NCBI RefSeq assembly: GCF_016219575.1
Contig: NZ_JACRMG010000009.1
Coordinates: forward strand, 310,001 to 374,000
Reading direction: 5' to 3'
Origin: Bradyrhizobium sp.
GTDB lineage: Bacteria > Pseudomonadota > Alphaproteobacteria > Rhizobiales > Xanthobacteraceae
DNA length: 64,000 bases
This document shows, one piece after another, positions 16,599 through 25,032 of the stretch. A program made the translations under genes and the position numbers. Within the stretch, counting starts at the first letter, position 1. Every line of letters begins with the position of its first letter. Below the pieces are notes generated by a model. The model was given only the letters and a program-made list of their open reading frames with translations, searched no databases and was not told the DNA's origin.

Positions 16599-18083
16599 AT
16601 GAATTTCGAAACGCCCCCGGCGATTGCGACGGAAGCGTTCACAAGCGCGACTGCTGCGGTCGATCGCCTGGAGGAGATCTACGGGCGCAACACAAGGTTT
16701 CTCCGCGAGCGCTTTGAAGCCTACGCCCAGGGCGGAACGCTCGCGTCGCGGGTGCGCGCGTTCTATCCGCTGGTGCGGATCACGACCGCGACCTATGCGC
16801 GGCTGGATTCGCGTCTTGCCTATGGCTTCGTTGCGGGGCCTGGCGTGCATGAGACCAGCGTGACGCGTCCGGACCTGTTCCGGAACTATCTCACCGAGCA
16901 GATACGGCTCCTGATCGAAAACCACGGCGTGCCGGTCGAAATCGGCGAGTCGAGCGAGCCGATCCCGATCCATTTTGCCTATCGGCGTGACATCAACATC
17001 GAAGCCGCGCTCGGCATGAGCGACGACTCGGTCGTCACGCGGCTGCTGCGCGACGTATTCGATACACCCGATCTCGCTGCGATGGACGATACGATTGCCG
17101 ACGGCACGTTTGAACTGCCGTCCGGGGCGGCCGAGCCGCTTGCGTTGTTCCGGGCGGCGCGCGTGGATTATTCGTTGCGCCGGCTCTATCACTACACCGG
17201 CACCGACCCCGAGCACTTCCAGAACTTCGTGATCTTCACCAACTACCAGTTCTATGTCGATGAATTCGAGCAGCTTTGCCGGCGCCGCCTGGCGTCAGGC
17301 GAGGTCGGCCCCGAAGCGTTCGTCGGGCCGGGGAACGTGACGACCCGCAATGCGCGCCTGGGCGGCGGCACAACCGGGATCGCGCCCGCCCGCATGCCGC
17401 AGATGCCGGCCCTGCATCTGGTCGAGGCCCGCGAGCGCGGCATCACCCTGATCAACATCGGTACCGGCCCGTCCAACGCGCGCAACATCACCGACCACGT
17501 CGCGGTGCTGCGGCCGCATGCCTGGTTGATGCTCGGGCATTGCGCCGGCCTGCGGAACACGCAGCGGCTCGGCGACTATGTGCTCGCGCACGGCTACGTT
17601 CGCGAGGACCATGTGCTTGATCGCGAGTTGCCGCTGTTCGTTCCGATCCCGGCGCTGGCCGAGATGCAGGTTGCGCTGGAGCAGGCGGTCGGAGAGGTGA
17701 CCGGGTTTGCCGGGTTCGAGCTCAAGCGATTGATGCGCACCGGAACAGTTGCCAGCGTCGACAACCGAAATTGGGAAATCAGCGGTCCCGCGATCATCCG
17801 GCGTCTGTCGCAATCGCGCGCGATCGCGCTCGACATGGAGTCGGCGGCGATCGCCGCCAACGGTTATCGCTTCCGCGTTCCCTATGGCACCTTGCTGTGC
17901 GTTTCCGACAAGCCGCTGCACGGCGAAATCAAGCTTGCCGGCATGGCCAGCGAGTTCTATCGCCAGCGCGTCGGCCAGCACCTCGAGATCGGACTGAAGG
18001 CGCTGGAACGGCTCAAGCTCCAGGAATGGGAGCGCCTGCATTCGCGCAAGCTGCGGAGCTTTGCCGAGGTCGCATTCCAATAG
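16599..18083 (+). CDS. amn: AMP nucleosidase
   Basis: A 494-residue enzyme that cleaves AMP to adenine and ribose 5-phosphate. It begins at the ATG at 16599 rather than the in-frame 16476, which lies against the tonB stop. An N-terminal AMP-nucleosidase domain covers residues 1-180. A nucleoside-phosphorylase-like catalytic domain follows, with RNITDHVAVLRPHAWLMLGH and the substrate-binding LDMESAAIAANGYRFRVPYG. Length matches the E. coli enzyme (about 484). It has no evident tie to the iron genes, except that it follows them on the same strand 127 bases away. Confidence 0.93.
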   Translation: MNFETPPAIATEAFTSATAAVDRLEEIYGRNTRFLRERFEAYAQGGTLASRVRAFYPLVRITTATYARLDSRLAYGFVAGPGVHETSVTRPDLFRNYLTEQIRLLIENHGVPVEIGESSEPIPIHFAYRRDINIEAALGMSDDSVVTRLLRDVFDTPDLAAMDDTIADGTFELPSGAAEPLALFRAARVDYSLRRLYHYTGTDPEHFQNFVIFTNYQFYVDEFEQLCRRRLASGEVGPEAFVGPGNVTTRNARLGGGTTGIAPARMPQMPALHLVEARERGITLINIGTGPSNARNITDHVAVLRPHAWLMLGHCAGLRNTQRLGDYVLAHGYVREDHVLDRELPLFVPIPALAEMQVALEQAVGEVTGFAGFELKRLMRTGTVASVDNRNWEISGPAIIRRLSQSRAIALDMESAAIAANGYRFRVPYGTLLCVSDKPLHGEIKLAGMASEFYRQRVGQHLEIGLKALERLKLQEWERLHSRKLRSFAEVAFQ

Positions 18084-18088
18084 CAGGC

Positions 18089-18550
18089 CTACCGCCAGAA
18101 ATATCTGATGCCGACGTACACGACCACGAGGCAGATGAAGATCAGCGCCACCGGCAGTCTCGGCCTGGCGCCCGGACTCGCCGGGTAGACGGTAGCCTGC
18201 CTGGGCTTGGGCGGCGGAGGACGGCGGAAGGCGGTGACGTTATCGGCGGCCGGCTCGCCCTGGCGCGAGGGAATCTCGGGCGGGGCGCCGGCGCCGCCCA
18301 TCTCCGCATAGTAGCTGCGATACATCAGCGCGATGGTCGCTTCGCTCGCATCCGCATCCGTCATCTGCCTGAGAAACTTCTGGTAGGCGAGGAGGAAGTC
18401 CTGCGCTTCCTGCGGCAGCGCCGAGCTTCCGTTCAGCTTGGCCAGCATCTTCCAGGTCGCAAAATCGGCGCGGGCGCGGGTATCGGCCCGTCTTGCAATC
18501 AACATGTCGGCGGCTTTCACCACTTGTATCCTCAGCCCGGATCCCGGCAA
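18089..18550 (-). CDS. Hypothetical protein with C-terminal membrane anchor
   Basis: Up to 153 residues. The soluble N-terminal part is helical and rich in Ala, Arg and Asp, with an EAQDFLLAYQKFLRQMT helix. A Pro-rich linker (RRPPPPKPRQ) leads to a final transmembrane helix LPVALIFICLVVVYVGIRYF, so the tail is probably anchored in the inner membrane. A GTG about ten codons in, preceded by AGGATACAA, is an alternative start. I do not recognise a family. It is 2 bases downstream of the site-2 protease-like gene on the same strand and probably co-transcribed with it. Confidence 0.6.
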   Translation of the reverse strand: MPGSGLRIQVVKAADMLIARRADTRARADFATWKMLAKLNGSSALPQEAQDFLLAYQKFLRQMTDADASEATIALMYRSYYAEMGGAGAPPEIPSRQGEPAADNVTAFRRPPPPKPRQATVYPASPGARPRLPVALIFICLVVVYVGIRYFWR

Positions 18551-18552
18551 GC

Positions 18553-19233
18553 CTACGCGTTGCCCGTCAGGAATAGAACGGCACCCAGCACGTAGCCGGT
18601 CAGCGTCCGCAGTATCGCCGATATCACATCAAGATTTAGACCGAGTTGGGCGCCGAGCAATGGCAGAAGGATCAGCGCCCCGATCAAAATCAGCATGCCA
18701 TAGGGCTCGAGCCGGGCCAGCGGAAAGGCGAGAAACCGCGGCAACAGCCCGACCGCGACCCGGCCGCCGTCCAGCGGCGGTATCGGCAGCATGTTAAAGA
18801 CCGCCAGCACCGCATTGATGATAAGCGAGTTTTTCAGGTTGTCCGCGACCCATTTGGCGTAGTCCGCCGGCACCAGAGGCAGGGCGTGGAAGGCGGCCGC
18901 AGCCGCCAGTGCCAACAGGATGTTGGTGGCGGGGCCGGCCAGCGCCACCCAGACCATGTCCAGCCGGGGGTGGTTGAGGTTGCGGAAATCGACCGGAACC
19001 GGCTTGGCATAGCCGAACAGGAAGGGCGAATGCGACAGCAGCAGCACGCCCGGCAGGATCACGGTACCGAAGGGGTCGATATGCCGGAGCGGATTGAAGC
19101 TGACCCGGCCGAGCTGTTTTGCCGTGTCGTCGCCGAGCCGCCAGGCGACGAAGCCGTGAGCGGCCTCATGAAAGGTGATGGCGATGAGGAGCGGCAGCAC
19201 CCACACCGAAACGTCATACAGCGAGATATTCAA
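18553..19233 (-). CDS. Site-2 protease family (M50) membrane metalloprotease
   Basis: An integral-membrane zinc protease of the M50/FtsH-independent 'SREBPP-like' group, about 226 residues from a TTG at 19233; a GTG at 19278 would add 15 poorly conserved-looking residues. The zinc motif HEAAH sits in the first helix (LPLLIAITFHEAAHGFVAW). The second metal ligand is in FNMLPIPPLDGGRV, with the LDG motif. About six helices can be counted. Proteins of this type cut membrane-embedded substrates; targets here are unknown. There is no PDZ domain, unlike RseP, which fits the small YwhC/S2P-like class. Confidence 0.85.
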   Translation of the reverse strand: MNISLYDVSVWVLPLLIAITFHEAAHGFVAWRLGDDTAKQLGRVSFNPLRHIDPFGTVILPGVLLLSHSPFLFGYAKPVPVDFRNLNHPRLDMVWVALAGPATNILLALAAAAAFHALPLVPADYAKWVADNLKNSLIINAVLAVFNMLPIPPLDGGRVAVGLLPRFLAFPLARLEPYGMLILIGALILLPLLGAQLGLNLDVISAILRTLTGYVLGAVLFLTGNA

Positions 19234-19298
19234 ATGGGGTGCCCCGGGGCGTTGCGCATTGCGCGGGCAGGTTAGCACGGATTCCGGTTACCAGCCCG

Positions 19299-19691
19299 TT
19301 ATTGCGGCACCGACTCCTTATACTGCTTCAGGCCGTCGTCGATCCGCACCCAGTCCATCTTCTCGGACAGCCATATGTGTTCGGTCGGCTGGAAGGCGTT
19401 GCGGTCGTCGAAAACTGCCAGTGCCACGCCCACCACGGTGCTGTTGGTCCGCCGCGAAAACATTCGTGTGCCGCATTTCTTGCAGAACACGCGCTCCAGC
19501 GCTTCAGAGGAGGGGTACTGTGCGGTCTCGCCCGCGACCTTGAGCGCGCGCTGGTCGAACAGCGCTCGGGCAAAGAACGGCGAGCCCATCGCCTTCTGGC
19601 AGTTGCGGCAATGGCAGATGCGGACATTGAGCGGCTCGCCCTCGGTCTCGAAGCGAACCGCGCCGCACAGACATCCGCCTTGGCGTGTCAT
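19299..19691 (-). CDS. GFA family zinc protein (glutathione-dependent formaldehyde-activating enzyme-like)
   Basis: A 130-residue Cys-rich protein from the ATG at 19691 (MTRQGGCLCGAVRFE). The zinc ligands typical of the GFA fold are present: CLCGAV, ICHCRNCQKAMGSPF and VFCKKCGTRMF. The founding member Gfa was described as binding S-hydroxymethylglutathione; most relatives have unknown roles. The longer in-frame start at 19775 runs into a palindromic repeat and is rejected. Its 3' end faces the M50 gene on the same strand after about 65 bases. Confidence 0.85.
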   Translation of the reverse strand: MTRQGGCLCGAVRFETEGEPLNVRICHCRNCQKAMGSPFFARALFDQRALKVAGETAQYPSSEALERVFCKKCGTRMFSRRTNSTVVGVALAVFDDRNAFQPTEHIWLSEKMDWVRIDDGLKQYKESVPQ

Positions 19692-19710
19692 CACAGACTC
19701 CAATGTCAAA

Positions 19711-19813
19711 CCCTCACCCTGAGGAGGCCGCGCAAGCGGCCGTCTCGAAGGGCGAGGCCACCGGCGGGGCCTCATCCTTCGAGACGCGCGTGCCGCGCTC
19801 CTCAGGATGAGGG
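19711..19813. repeat. Palindromic intergenic repeat (CTCATCCTGAGGAG family)
   Basis: The left part is CCCTCACCCTGAGGAGGCCG with nested GCCGCGCAAGCGGC. The right part is CGCGCTCCTCAGGATGAGGG, with central TCTCGAAGGG and CCTTCGAGA arms. Another member is at 56149-56252. Confidence 0.85.
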
Positions 19814-19823
19814 GATGGAATTC

Positions 19824-20570
19824 TCAATACGTTGCCCGCCCGCCCGAAATGTCGAACACCGCACCGGTGGAGAAGGAACAATCCTCCGACGCCAGCCACG
19901 CCACCATCGATGCCAGCTCCTCGACCAGCACGAAGCGATTCTTCGGGATCTTCGACAGCATGAAGTCGATGTGCTGCTGCGTCATCTGGTCGAAGATCGC
20001 GGTCTTTGCGGCTGCCGGCGTCACCGCATTGACGATGATATCGTGTGCGGCGAGCTCCTTGCCGAGCGACTTGGTCAGCGCGATCAGGCCTGCCTTGGAG
20101 GCGGAATAATGCGAGGCGTTCGGGTTGCCTTCCTTGCCGGCGATGGAGGCGATGTTGACGATACGGCCGTACTTCTGCTTCAGCATCACCGGCACGACCG
20201 CCTTGCAGCAGATGAAGGGGCCGTCGAGGTTGATGCGTAACACCTTGCGCCATTCGTCGAGGTCGGTCTCCCACACCGTCTTGTTGACGCCGGCGATCCC
20301 TGCATTGTTGACGAGGATATCGATCTTGCCGAACGCGGCCAGCGTTACATCGCGCGCTTTCTCCACCGCCGCGAGATCGGTGACGTCGACCTTGATGGCG
20401 GTCACCGCGGGGCCGATCGCCTTCGCCGTCTTCTCCGCCAGCGCATGGTCGTGATCCCAGATCGCGACCTTGGCGCCGGAAGCGACGAAGCGTTCGGTGA
20501 TGGCCTTGCCAAAGCCCTGCGCGCCGCCGGTGACGACCGCGCAACGGCCGTTGAGATCGATCTTGTTCAT
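19824..20570 (-). CDS. SDR family NAD(P)-dependent oxidoreductase (sugar or 3-oxoacyl dehydrogenase type)
   Basis: A 248-residue classical short-chain dehydrogenase. The cofactor motif is TGGAQGFG at residues 14-21, followed by LVNNAG near 87-91. The catalytic residues are Ser142 (IASIAG), Tyr155 and Lys159 (YSASK). Asp39 in IWDHD after the second strand favours NAD over NADP. It is annotated by many pipelines as FabG-like. Here it ends a minus-strand run with a second SDR, an IlvD/Edd dehydratase and a LacI regulator, so oxidation of a sugar or sugar-acid is more likely than fatty-acid synthesis. Confidence 0.85.
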   Translation of the reverse strand: MNKIDLNGRCAVVTGGAQGFGKAITERFVASGAKVAIWDHDHALAEKTAKAIGPAVTAIKVDVTDLAAVEKARDVTLAAFGKIDILVNNAGIAGVNKTVWETDLDEWRKVLRINLDGPFICCKAVVPVMLKQKYGRIVNIASIAGKEGNPNASHYSASKAGLIALTKSLGKELAAHDIIVNAVTPAAAKTAIFDQMTQQHIDFMLSKIPKNRFVLVEELASMVAWLASEDCSFSTGAVFDISGGRATY

Positions 20571-20596
20571 GCTGGAAACCTCTGGTCGGATATCTG

Positions 20597-21328
20597 TCAG
20601 AGCATGTAGCCGCCGTCGACGACGAGGTCGACGCCGGTAGTGAACGCGCTTTCGTCGCTGGCAAGATACACGGCCATAGCTGCGATTTCCTCGGCGGTGC
20701 CGAGCCGGCCCATCTTCTGGCGGGCGATGAATTTTTCGCGCCCGTCCGGGCCGGCCGCGGCGGCGCGCTCCAGCATCGAGGGTGTTTCCACCGTGCCGGG
20801 GCAGATGCTGTTGCAGCGGATGCCCTGGGTGATGAAGTCCGATGCGACCGCGCGCGTGAGCAGCGAAACCGCAGCCTTGGATGCGCTGTAGACATAGCGG
20901 TTGGCCGGCGGCCGCAACGCCGCGCAGGACGAGATGTTGACGATGCTGCCGCCTCCGCCCGCCAGCATCGCCGGCAGGAACGCCTTGATGGTCCGGTGCA
21001 TCGACTTGACGTTGAGGTCGAACGAAAAATCCCAGTCCTGTTCCGAACAGTCCAGGATGGTGCCGTGATGCACGAAGCCGGCCGCATTGAGCAGGACGTC
21101 GATCTTGCCGATCCGCCTGGCGAAGGCGTCGACGTCGGCCGTGCTGCGCACGTCGAGCCGCGCCGTTTCGGCAATCCCGTCCTGGCCCAGCGTGGCGATG
21201 CCCTTTTCATTGATATCGGTGGCGACGACCGTGGCGCCCTCGCGCGCGAATGCGATGGCGCAGGCGCGTCCGATGCCCGCGGCTGCCGCGGTGACGACGG
21301 CGCGTTTGCCCTTCAGGCGGTCTGACAT
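20597..21328 (-). CDS. SDR family oxidoreductase resembling 2-keto-3-deoxy-sugar-acid dehydrogenases
   Basis: A 243-residue classical SDR with TAAAAGIG (residues 13-20), an NAD-selecting Asp (VVATDIN), NAAG near 81 and the catalytic Ser-Tyr147-Lys151 (VYSASK). The N-terminal TAAAAGIGRA block and the EAFTTG/VDGGYML-type ending resemble the DHRS6/BDH2-like group. That group includes 2-keto-3-deoxy-L-fuconate dehydrogenases of bacterial non-phosphorylating sugar pathways. It lies directly upstream of the other SDR (26 bases) and downstream of the dehydratase, separated by a palindromic repeat. A role on a keto-deoxy sugar acid is inferred from this context. Confidence 0.8.
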   Translation of the reverse strand: MSDRLKGKRAVVTAAAAGIGRACAIAFAREGATVVATDINEKGIATLGQDGIAETARLDVRSTADVDAFARRIGKIDVLLNAAGFVHHGTILDCSEQDWDFSFDLNVKSMHRTIKAFLPAMLAGGGGSIVNISSCAALRPPANRYVYSASKAAVSLLTRAVASDFITQGIRCNSICPGTVETPSMLERAAAAGPDGREKFIARQKMGRLGTAEEIAAMAVYLASDESAFTTGVDLVVDGGYML

Positions 21329-21356
21329 TTTGGTCTCCTTGAGAGTCCTTCAGTGG

Positions 21357-21430
21357 TCATACGCGGGCTTGACCCGCGTATCCATCTTCTTGGCAAGAGT
21401 GATGGATTGCCGGGTCAAGCCCGGCAATGA
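21357..21430. repeat. Palindromic intergenic repeat (GGGTCAAGCCCGGC family)
   Basis: TCATACGCGGGCTTGACCCG and CCGGGTCAAGCCCGGCAATGA are inverted, each with a small internal hairpin. It separates the second SDR from the dehydratase gene. A sister copy is at 33348-33432. Confidence 0.85.
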
Positions 21431-21441
21431 CGAATTGGGTT

Positions 21442-23271
21442 CTAGTGGTTATCCCGCGCCACGCCCACCTTGCCGGCGATGTCGTGGTAGCGCGTGGCGA
21501 GTTCCATGCAGGCGCCGGTGGCCTGCTGGCCGACGGTGTTGCGATAGATCTCCTGCCACGGCGTCTGGTTCGGCGGGAAGCGGAAGCCGCCTTGCGCCTT
21601 CAGCTCGGCGTGACGCTTCTTCACCTCGTCGTCCGAAATCAGGATGTTGGCGCTGCCCTTGTTGAGGTCGATACGGACCTTGTCGCCGGTCTTCAGGATC
21701 GCAAGCCCGCCGTTGGCGGCGGCCTCCGGCGAGGCATTGAGGATCGAGGGCGAGCCCGACGTGCCCGACTGCCTGCCGTCGCCGATGCAAGGCAGCGAAA
21801 GGATGCCGCGTTTGATCAGCGCCGCCGGCGGCTGCATGTTCACCACTTCCGCGCCGCCGGGATAGCCGATCGGGCCGGCGCCGCGGATGAACAGCATGCA
21901 ATGCTCGTCGATCGCAAGCTTGGGATCGTCGATGCGGTCGTGATAGTCCTCCGGCCCCTCGAATACGATCGCGCGCCCCTCGAAGGCGTTGGGCTCCTTC
22001 GGGTTGCTCAAATAACGGTCGCGGAATTCCTTCGAAATCACGCTGGTCTTCATGATCGCGGAATCGAACAGATTGCCGCGCAGCACGACGAAGCCGGCAT
22101 CCTTCACCAGCGGGTTGTCATAGCTCCAGATCACGTCGCCGTCGGGGATGAGCGCATCCTTGCAGTTCTCGCCCATGGTGCGGCCATTGACGGTGCGCGC
22201 ATCCTCATGGATGCGCTTGTGCTGCATCAGCTCGCGCACCACCGTCGGCACGCCGCCGGCGCGGTGATATTCCTCGCCTAGATAGAAGCCGGCCGGCTGC
22301 AGGTTCACCAGCAGCGGCACATCAAGGCCGTGCTTCTGCCAGTCGTCGATCGACAGCTCCACGCCGATGTGCCGCGCCAGTGCGTTGATATGGATCGGCG
22401 CGTTGGTCGAGCCGCCGATCGCGGAATTGACCACGATGCAGTTCTCGAACGCCTTGCGCGTCAGGATGTCGGAGGGCTTCAGATCCTCCCACACCATCTC
22501 GACGATGCGCTTGCCCGTCTCATAGGCAATCTGCCCGCGCTCGCGGTAGGGGGCGGGGATCGCGGCGCAGCCGGGCAGGGACATGCCGAGCGCTTCCGCC
22601 AGCGAGTTCATGGTCGAGGCGGTGCCCATGGTGTTGCAATGGCCGACCGAAGGCGCCGAGGAGGCGACGATGGTGATGAATTCCTCATAGTCGATCTCGC
22701 CGGCGGCAAGCTGCTCGCGCGCCTTCCACACGATGGTGCCGGAGCCGGCGCGCTGGCCGTTGTGCCAGCCGTTCAGCATCGGTCCGCCCGACAGCACGAT
22801 CGCGGGCAGGTTGACGGTCGCTGCCGCCATCAGGCAGGCCGGCGTGGTCTTGTCGCAGCCGGTCGTCAGCACCACGCCGTCGAGGGGATAGCCGAAGAGA
22901 ACCTCGACCAGGCCGAGATAGGCGAGGTTGCGGTCGAGGGCTGCGGTCGGGCGCTTTCCCGTCTCCTGGATCGGATGGGTGGGAAATTCCATGGCGATGC
23001 CGCCCGCAGCGCGGATGCCCTCGCGCACGCGCTTGGCGAGATCGAGGTGGTGCCGGTTGCAGGGAGAGAGGTCGTTGCCGGTCTGGGCAATGCCGATGAT
23101 CGGCTTGCCGGACTGCAGTTCCTCACGGGTCAGCCCGTAATTGAGGTAGCGCTCCAGGTAGAGCGCGGTCATGCCGGGGTTGTGCGGGTTGTTGAACCAC
23201 TCGAGTGAGCGGAGTTTTCGGCCCTTGCCGCCTGCCGATTTGTCGTGACCGTTGCCGTGGTTCTTGTTCAT
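21442..23271 (-). CDS. IlvD/Edd family sugar-acid dehydratase
   Basis: A 609-residue iron-sulfur dehydratase from the ATG at 23271 (GGGAGGGAAACAAA upstream). The three cluster cysteines are Cys71 ([10 protein letters not shown]), Cys139 ([11 protein letters not shown]) and Cys211 ([11 protein letters not shown]); the [12 protein letters not shown] and [12 protein letters not shown] blocks are also clear. Within the family the [16 protein letters not shown] and [14 protein letters not shown] features point to the pentonate (L-arabinonate/D-xylonate) dehydratase branch rather than IlvD or 6-phosphogluconate dehydratase. It would remove water from an aldonate to give a 2-keto-3-deoxy acid, the substrate of the kinase and aldolase encoded about 9 kb away on the other strand. 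Confidence 0.88.
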   Translation of the reverse strand: MNKNHGNGHDKSAGGKGRKLRSLEWFNNPHNPGMTALYLERYLNYGLTREELQSGKPIIGIAQTGNDLSPCNRHHLDLAKRVREGIRAAGGIAMEFPTHPIQETGKRPTAALDRNLAYLGLVEVLFGYPLDGVVLTTGCDKTTPACLMAAATVNLPAIVLSGGPMLNGWHNGQRAGSGTIVWKAREQLAAGEIDYEEFITIVASSAPSVGHCNTMGTASTMNSLAEALGMSLPGCAAIPAPYRERGQIAYETGKRIVEMVWEDLKPSDILTRKAFENCIVVNSAIGGSTNAPIHINALARHIGVELSIDDWQKHGLDVPLLVNLQPAGFYLGEEYHRAGGVPTVVRELMQHKRIHEDARTVNGRTMGENCKDALIPDGDVIWSYDNPLVKDAGFVVLRGNLFDSAIMKTSVISKEFRDRYLSNPKEPNAFEGRAIVFEGPEDYHDRIDDPKLAIDEHCMLFIRGAGPIGYPGGAEVVNMQPPAALIKRGILSLPCIGDGRQSGTSGSPSILNASPEAAANGGLAILKTGDKVRIDLNKGSANILISDDEVKKRHAELKAQGGFRFPPNQTPWQEIYRNTVGQQATGACMELATRYHDIAGKVGVARDNH

Positions 23272-23436
23272 TTTGTTTCCCTCCCGCAATGCAAACCCGC
23301 TCGTAGCGTCGCTTCGAACCGCAAGCTCTACCAAGCGCAGAATTTCGCGCCTGACAAACGTTACAGCCGGCCGATCTTCACGCAACCTTGCTGCTGGCCG
23401 CTAATTCGAGCCATTTGATTGCGCAATCAACTTGTC

Positions 23437-24519
23437 TTATTCAGCAGCGCGTTGCCGTTCGGCAGACACCCGGCCGGCATGGCCGGGGCGGACCGAACTC
23501 TGCCGCACCATCACGGTGTATCCGAGATCGACGACCTTCTGTTCCGGCCGGCGTCCGTCCATCGCCTCGATCACCATCGTGGCAGCAGTCCTGCCCATTT
23601 CGTAACGATTGGTGCGCACGCTGGTCAGAGTCGGGACGGCGGAAGCCATGAATTCGAGGTCGTTGAAGCCGGAGATGAGCATCTGCTCGGGAACCGAGAT
23701 TTGCCGCCGCTGGCATTCAAACAGCACGCCGAGCGCCAGGTCGTCATTGGCGCAGAACACCGCATCGGTATCCGGTGCTTTCGCCAGCAGGTCCGCAAAC
23801 AATGTGCCGCCGAGCGTGACCGAGGTCGGCAGCGGCGTCGTCACGATGAGACGGGGATCGAGCAGGCCGGCATCCTTCATGGCCTGCTGGTAACCGAGGA
23901 AGCGCCGCTGCACCCGCGGGTCCATGCGCGCGCCGAGGAAGCCGACCCGGCGGCAACCCTGGTCCAGAAGGTGCGAAATCGCTGCGTGGCAAGCATCCGC
24001 GTGCGAAAACCCAATCATCATGTCGACCGGATTGTCGCCGATTTCCATCAACTGCACGACCGGACAATCGGTCGCTTCCATCATCGAGCGCGATTCCGGC
24101 GTCTGGTCGATGCCGGTGACGATCAGCCCGGCCGGCTTCTGCGCCAGGAACACGCGCAGCAGCTTTTCCTCCTGCAGGATGGAGTAGCGGGTATTGGCAA
24201 GCTGGATGGTGTAGCGGCTGCCGTCCACCGCATCATAGATGCCGCGCAGCACATCGGAGAACACGTTGTTGGTGAGCGAGGGGATGAGGACGCCGATCAC
24301 CTCGGTCCGCTGCGAGGCCAGCGCCCGTGCCGCGAGATTGGGCACATAACCAAGTTCTCTTGCGGCGCTCTCGACACGGACGCGCTTGTTGATGGACAGC
24401 GCCTCGGGGGTGCGGAAGAAGCGCGACGCGGTGATCGGGCTCACACCGGCGAGCTTTGCCACTTCGGTGAGGCGGATCTTTCCGGGCTTGGTGCGTTTCC
24501 TGGCCATGTCGGCGCTCAT
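23437..24519 (-). CDS. LacI family transcriptional regulator
   Basis: A 360-residue repressor with the N-terminal LacI helix-turn-helix (IRLTEVAKLAGVSPITASRF), the hinge helix (VPNLAARALASQRTEVIG) and a periplasmic-binding-protein-like effector domain (GVLIPSLTNNVF to GYTVMVRQSS). It resembles the GntR/IdnR-type members that sense gluconate-like acids. It sits between the dehydratase gene and the divergent ABC operon, so it is the likely switch for the whole locus. The candidate operators at 24550-24565 and 24993-25010 flank its promoter region. The effector is unknown; a sugar acid is a reasonable inference. Confidence 0.9.
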   Translation of the reverse strand: MSADMARKRTKPGKIRLTEVAKLAGVSPITASRFFRTPEALSINKRVRVESAARELGYVPNLAARALASQRTEVIGVLIPSLTNNVFSDVLRGIYDAVDGSRYTIQLANTRYSILQEEKLLRVFLAQKPAGLIVTGIDQTPESRSMMEATDCPVVQLMEIGDNPVDMMIGFSHADACHAAISHLLDQGCRRVGFLGARMDPRVQRRFLGYQQAMKDAGLLDPRLIVTTPLPTSVTLGGTLFADLLAKAPDTDAVFCANDDLALGVLFECQRRQISVPEQMLISGFNDLEFMASAVPTLTSVRTNRYEMGRTAATMVIEAMDGRRPEQKVVDLGYTVMVRQSSVRPGHAGRVSAERQRAAE

Positions 24520-24549
24520 ATCACAAGCAGTCCCGCGGACAAAGAACTA

Positions 24550-24565
24550 TTGACAGCGCTACCAA
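24550..24565. promoter_or_regulatory. Candidate LacI-family operator, site 1
   Basis: TTGACAGCGCTACCAA is a 16-base imperfect palindrome (12 of 16 positions symmetric) centred on CG, as LacI-family operators are. It lies 31 bases upstream of the LacI start. Read on the other strand it gives TTGGTAGCGCTGTCAA, which shares the TTGGnAnCGCT core with site 2. Confidence 0.55.
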
Positions 24566-24744
24566 GCCGCGGCTAAGCAACCGATTGCCAAGACCGCGCA
24601 AACTGCGGACAATATCCTCGGAGCCCGGCGGACCACGTCCGCAGAACCAAAAGGCTTTGCGGATCCGCGGAGCCATAACAAGAAACGATGCGGCCTCGGC
24701 GATGTCTGGATCTTCGCCGGGCAAAATCTCAGGGAGGGACTTGG

Positions 24745-24918
24745 ATGTCGTCGGTCCAGTTTCGCGACGTGCACAAATCATCCGGCAGTCGTGAGATGCT
24801 GCACGGCGCCTCGATCCCGATCGAGGACGACGAATTCGTCGTGCCGGTCAATCCCACCGCCGATATCCTCGCGCTTTCCCAACGGCAAAATCTCGATGGA
24901 GTTTGCGGCCATCGATAA
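24745..24918 (+). pseudogene. Remnant of a sugar ABC transporter ATPase gene (N-terminal fragment)
   Basis: After a strong ribosome site (AGGGAGGGACTTGG) the ATG at 24745 opens MSSVQFRDVHKSSGSREMLH, then GASIPIEDDEFVVPVNPT. This matches the first strands of a MalK/UgpC-type ATPase, as in the intact copy at 28390 (MSSVTIRQVHKRY..., ...EIKDKEFVVLVGPSGCGKTT). At the Walker A position the sequence diverges (VNPT in place of VGPSGCGKTT), and after a further 19 or so unrelated residues it stops. All catalytic motifs are missing. It is a decayed or deleted gene, kept in the control region between the LacI gene and the importer operon. Confidence 0.7.
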
Positions 24919-24992
24919 ATACATTCATGCTGGCATAGCCGGCAGAATTCGATCCTAGTTCGGTCAACGGGCCTTAAGAGCCACGCTGCAGA

Positions 24993-25010
24993 TTTGGAAA
25001 CGCTTACCCA
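24993..25010. promoter_or_regulatory. Candidate LacI-family operator, site 2
   Basis: TTTGGAAACGCTTACCCA lies 22 bases before the binding-protein ATG. Its symmetry is partial, with TGG/CCA ends and a CG centre. It shares TTGGnAnCGCT with site 1, which is about 440 bases away, a spacing that would permit looping. Confidence 0.45.
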
Positions 25011-25032
25011 CTAGTTCCCAGGGAGGGAGTCT

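Noticed and set aside
24520..24744. A possible riboswitch or sRNA before the ATPase fossil
   Set aside because: I see an AT-rich operator near 24550, then GC-rich sequence without a strong conserved-looking fold; nothing specific to name.
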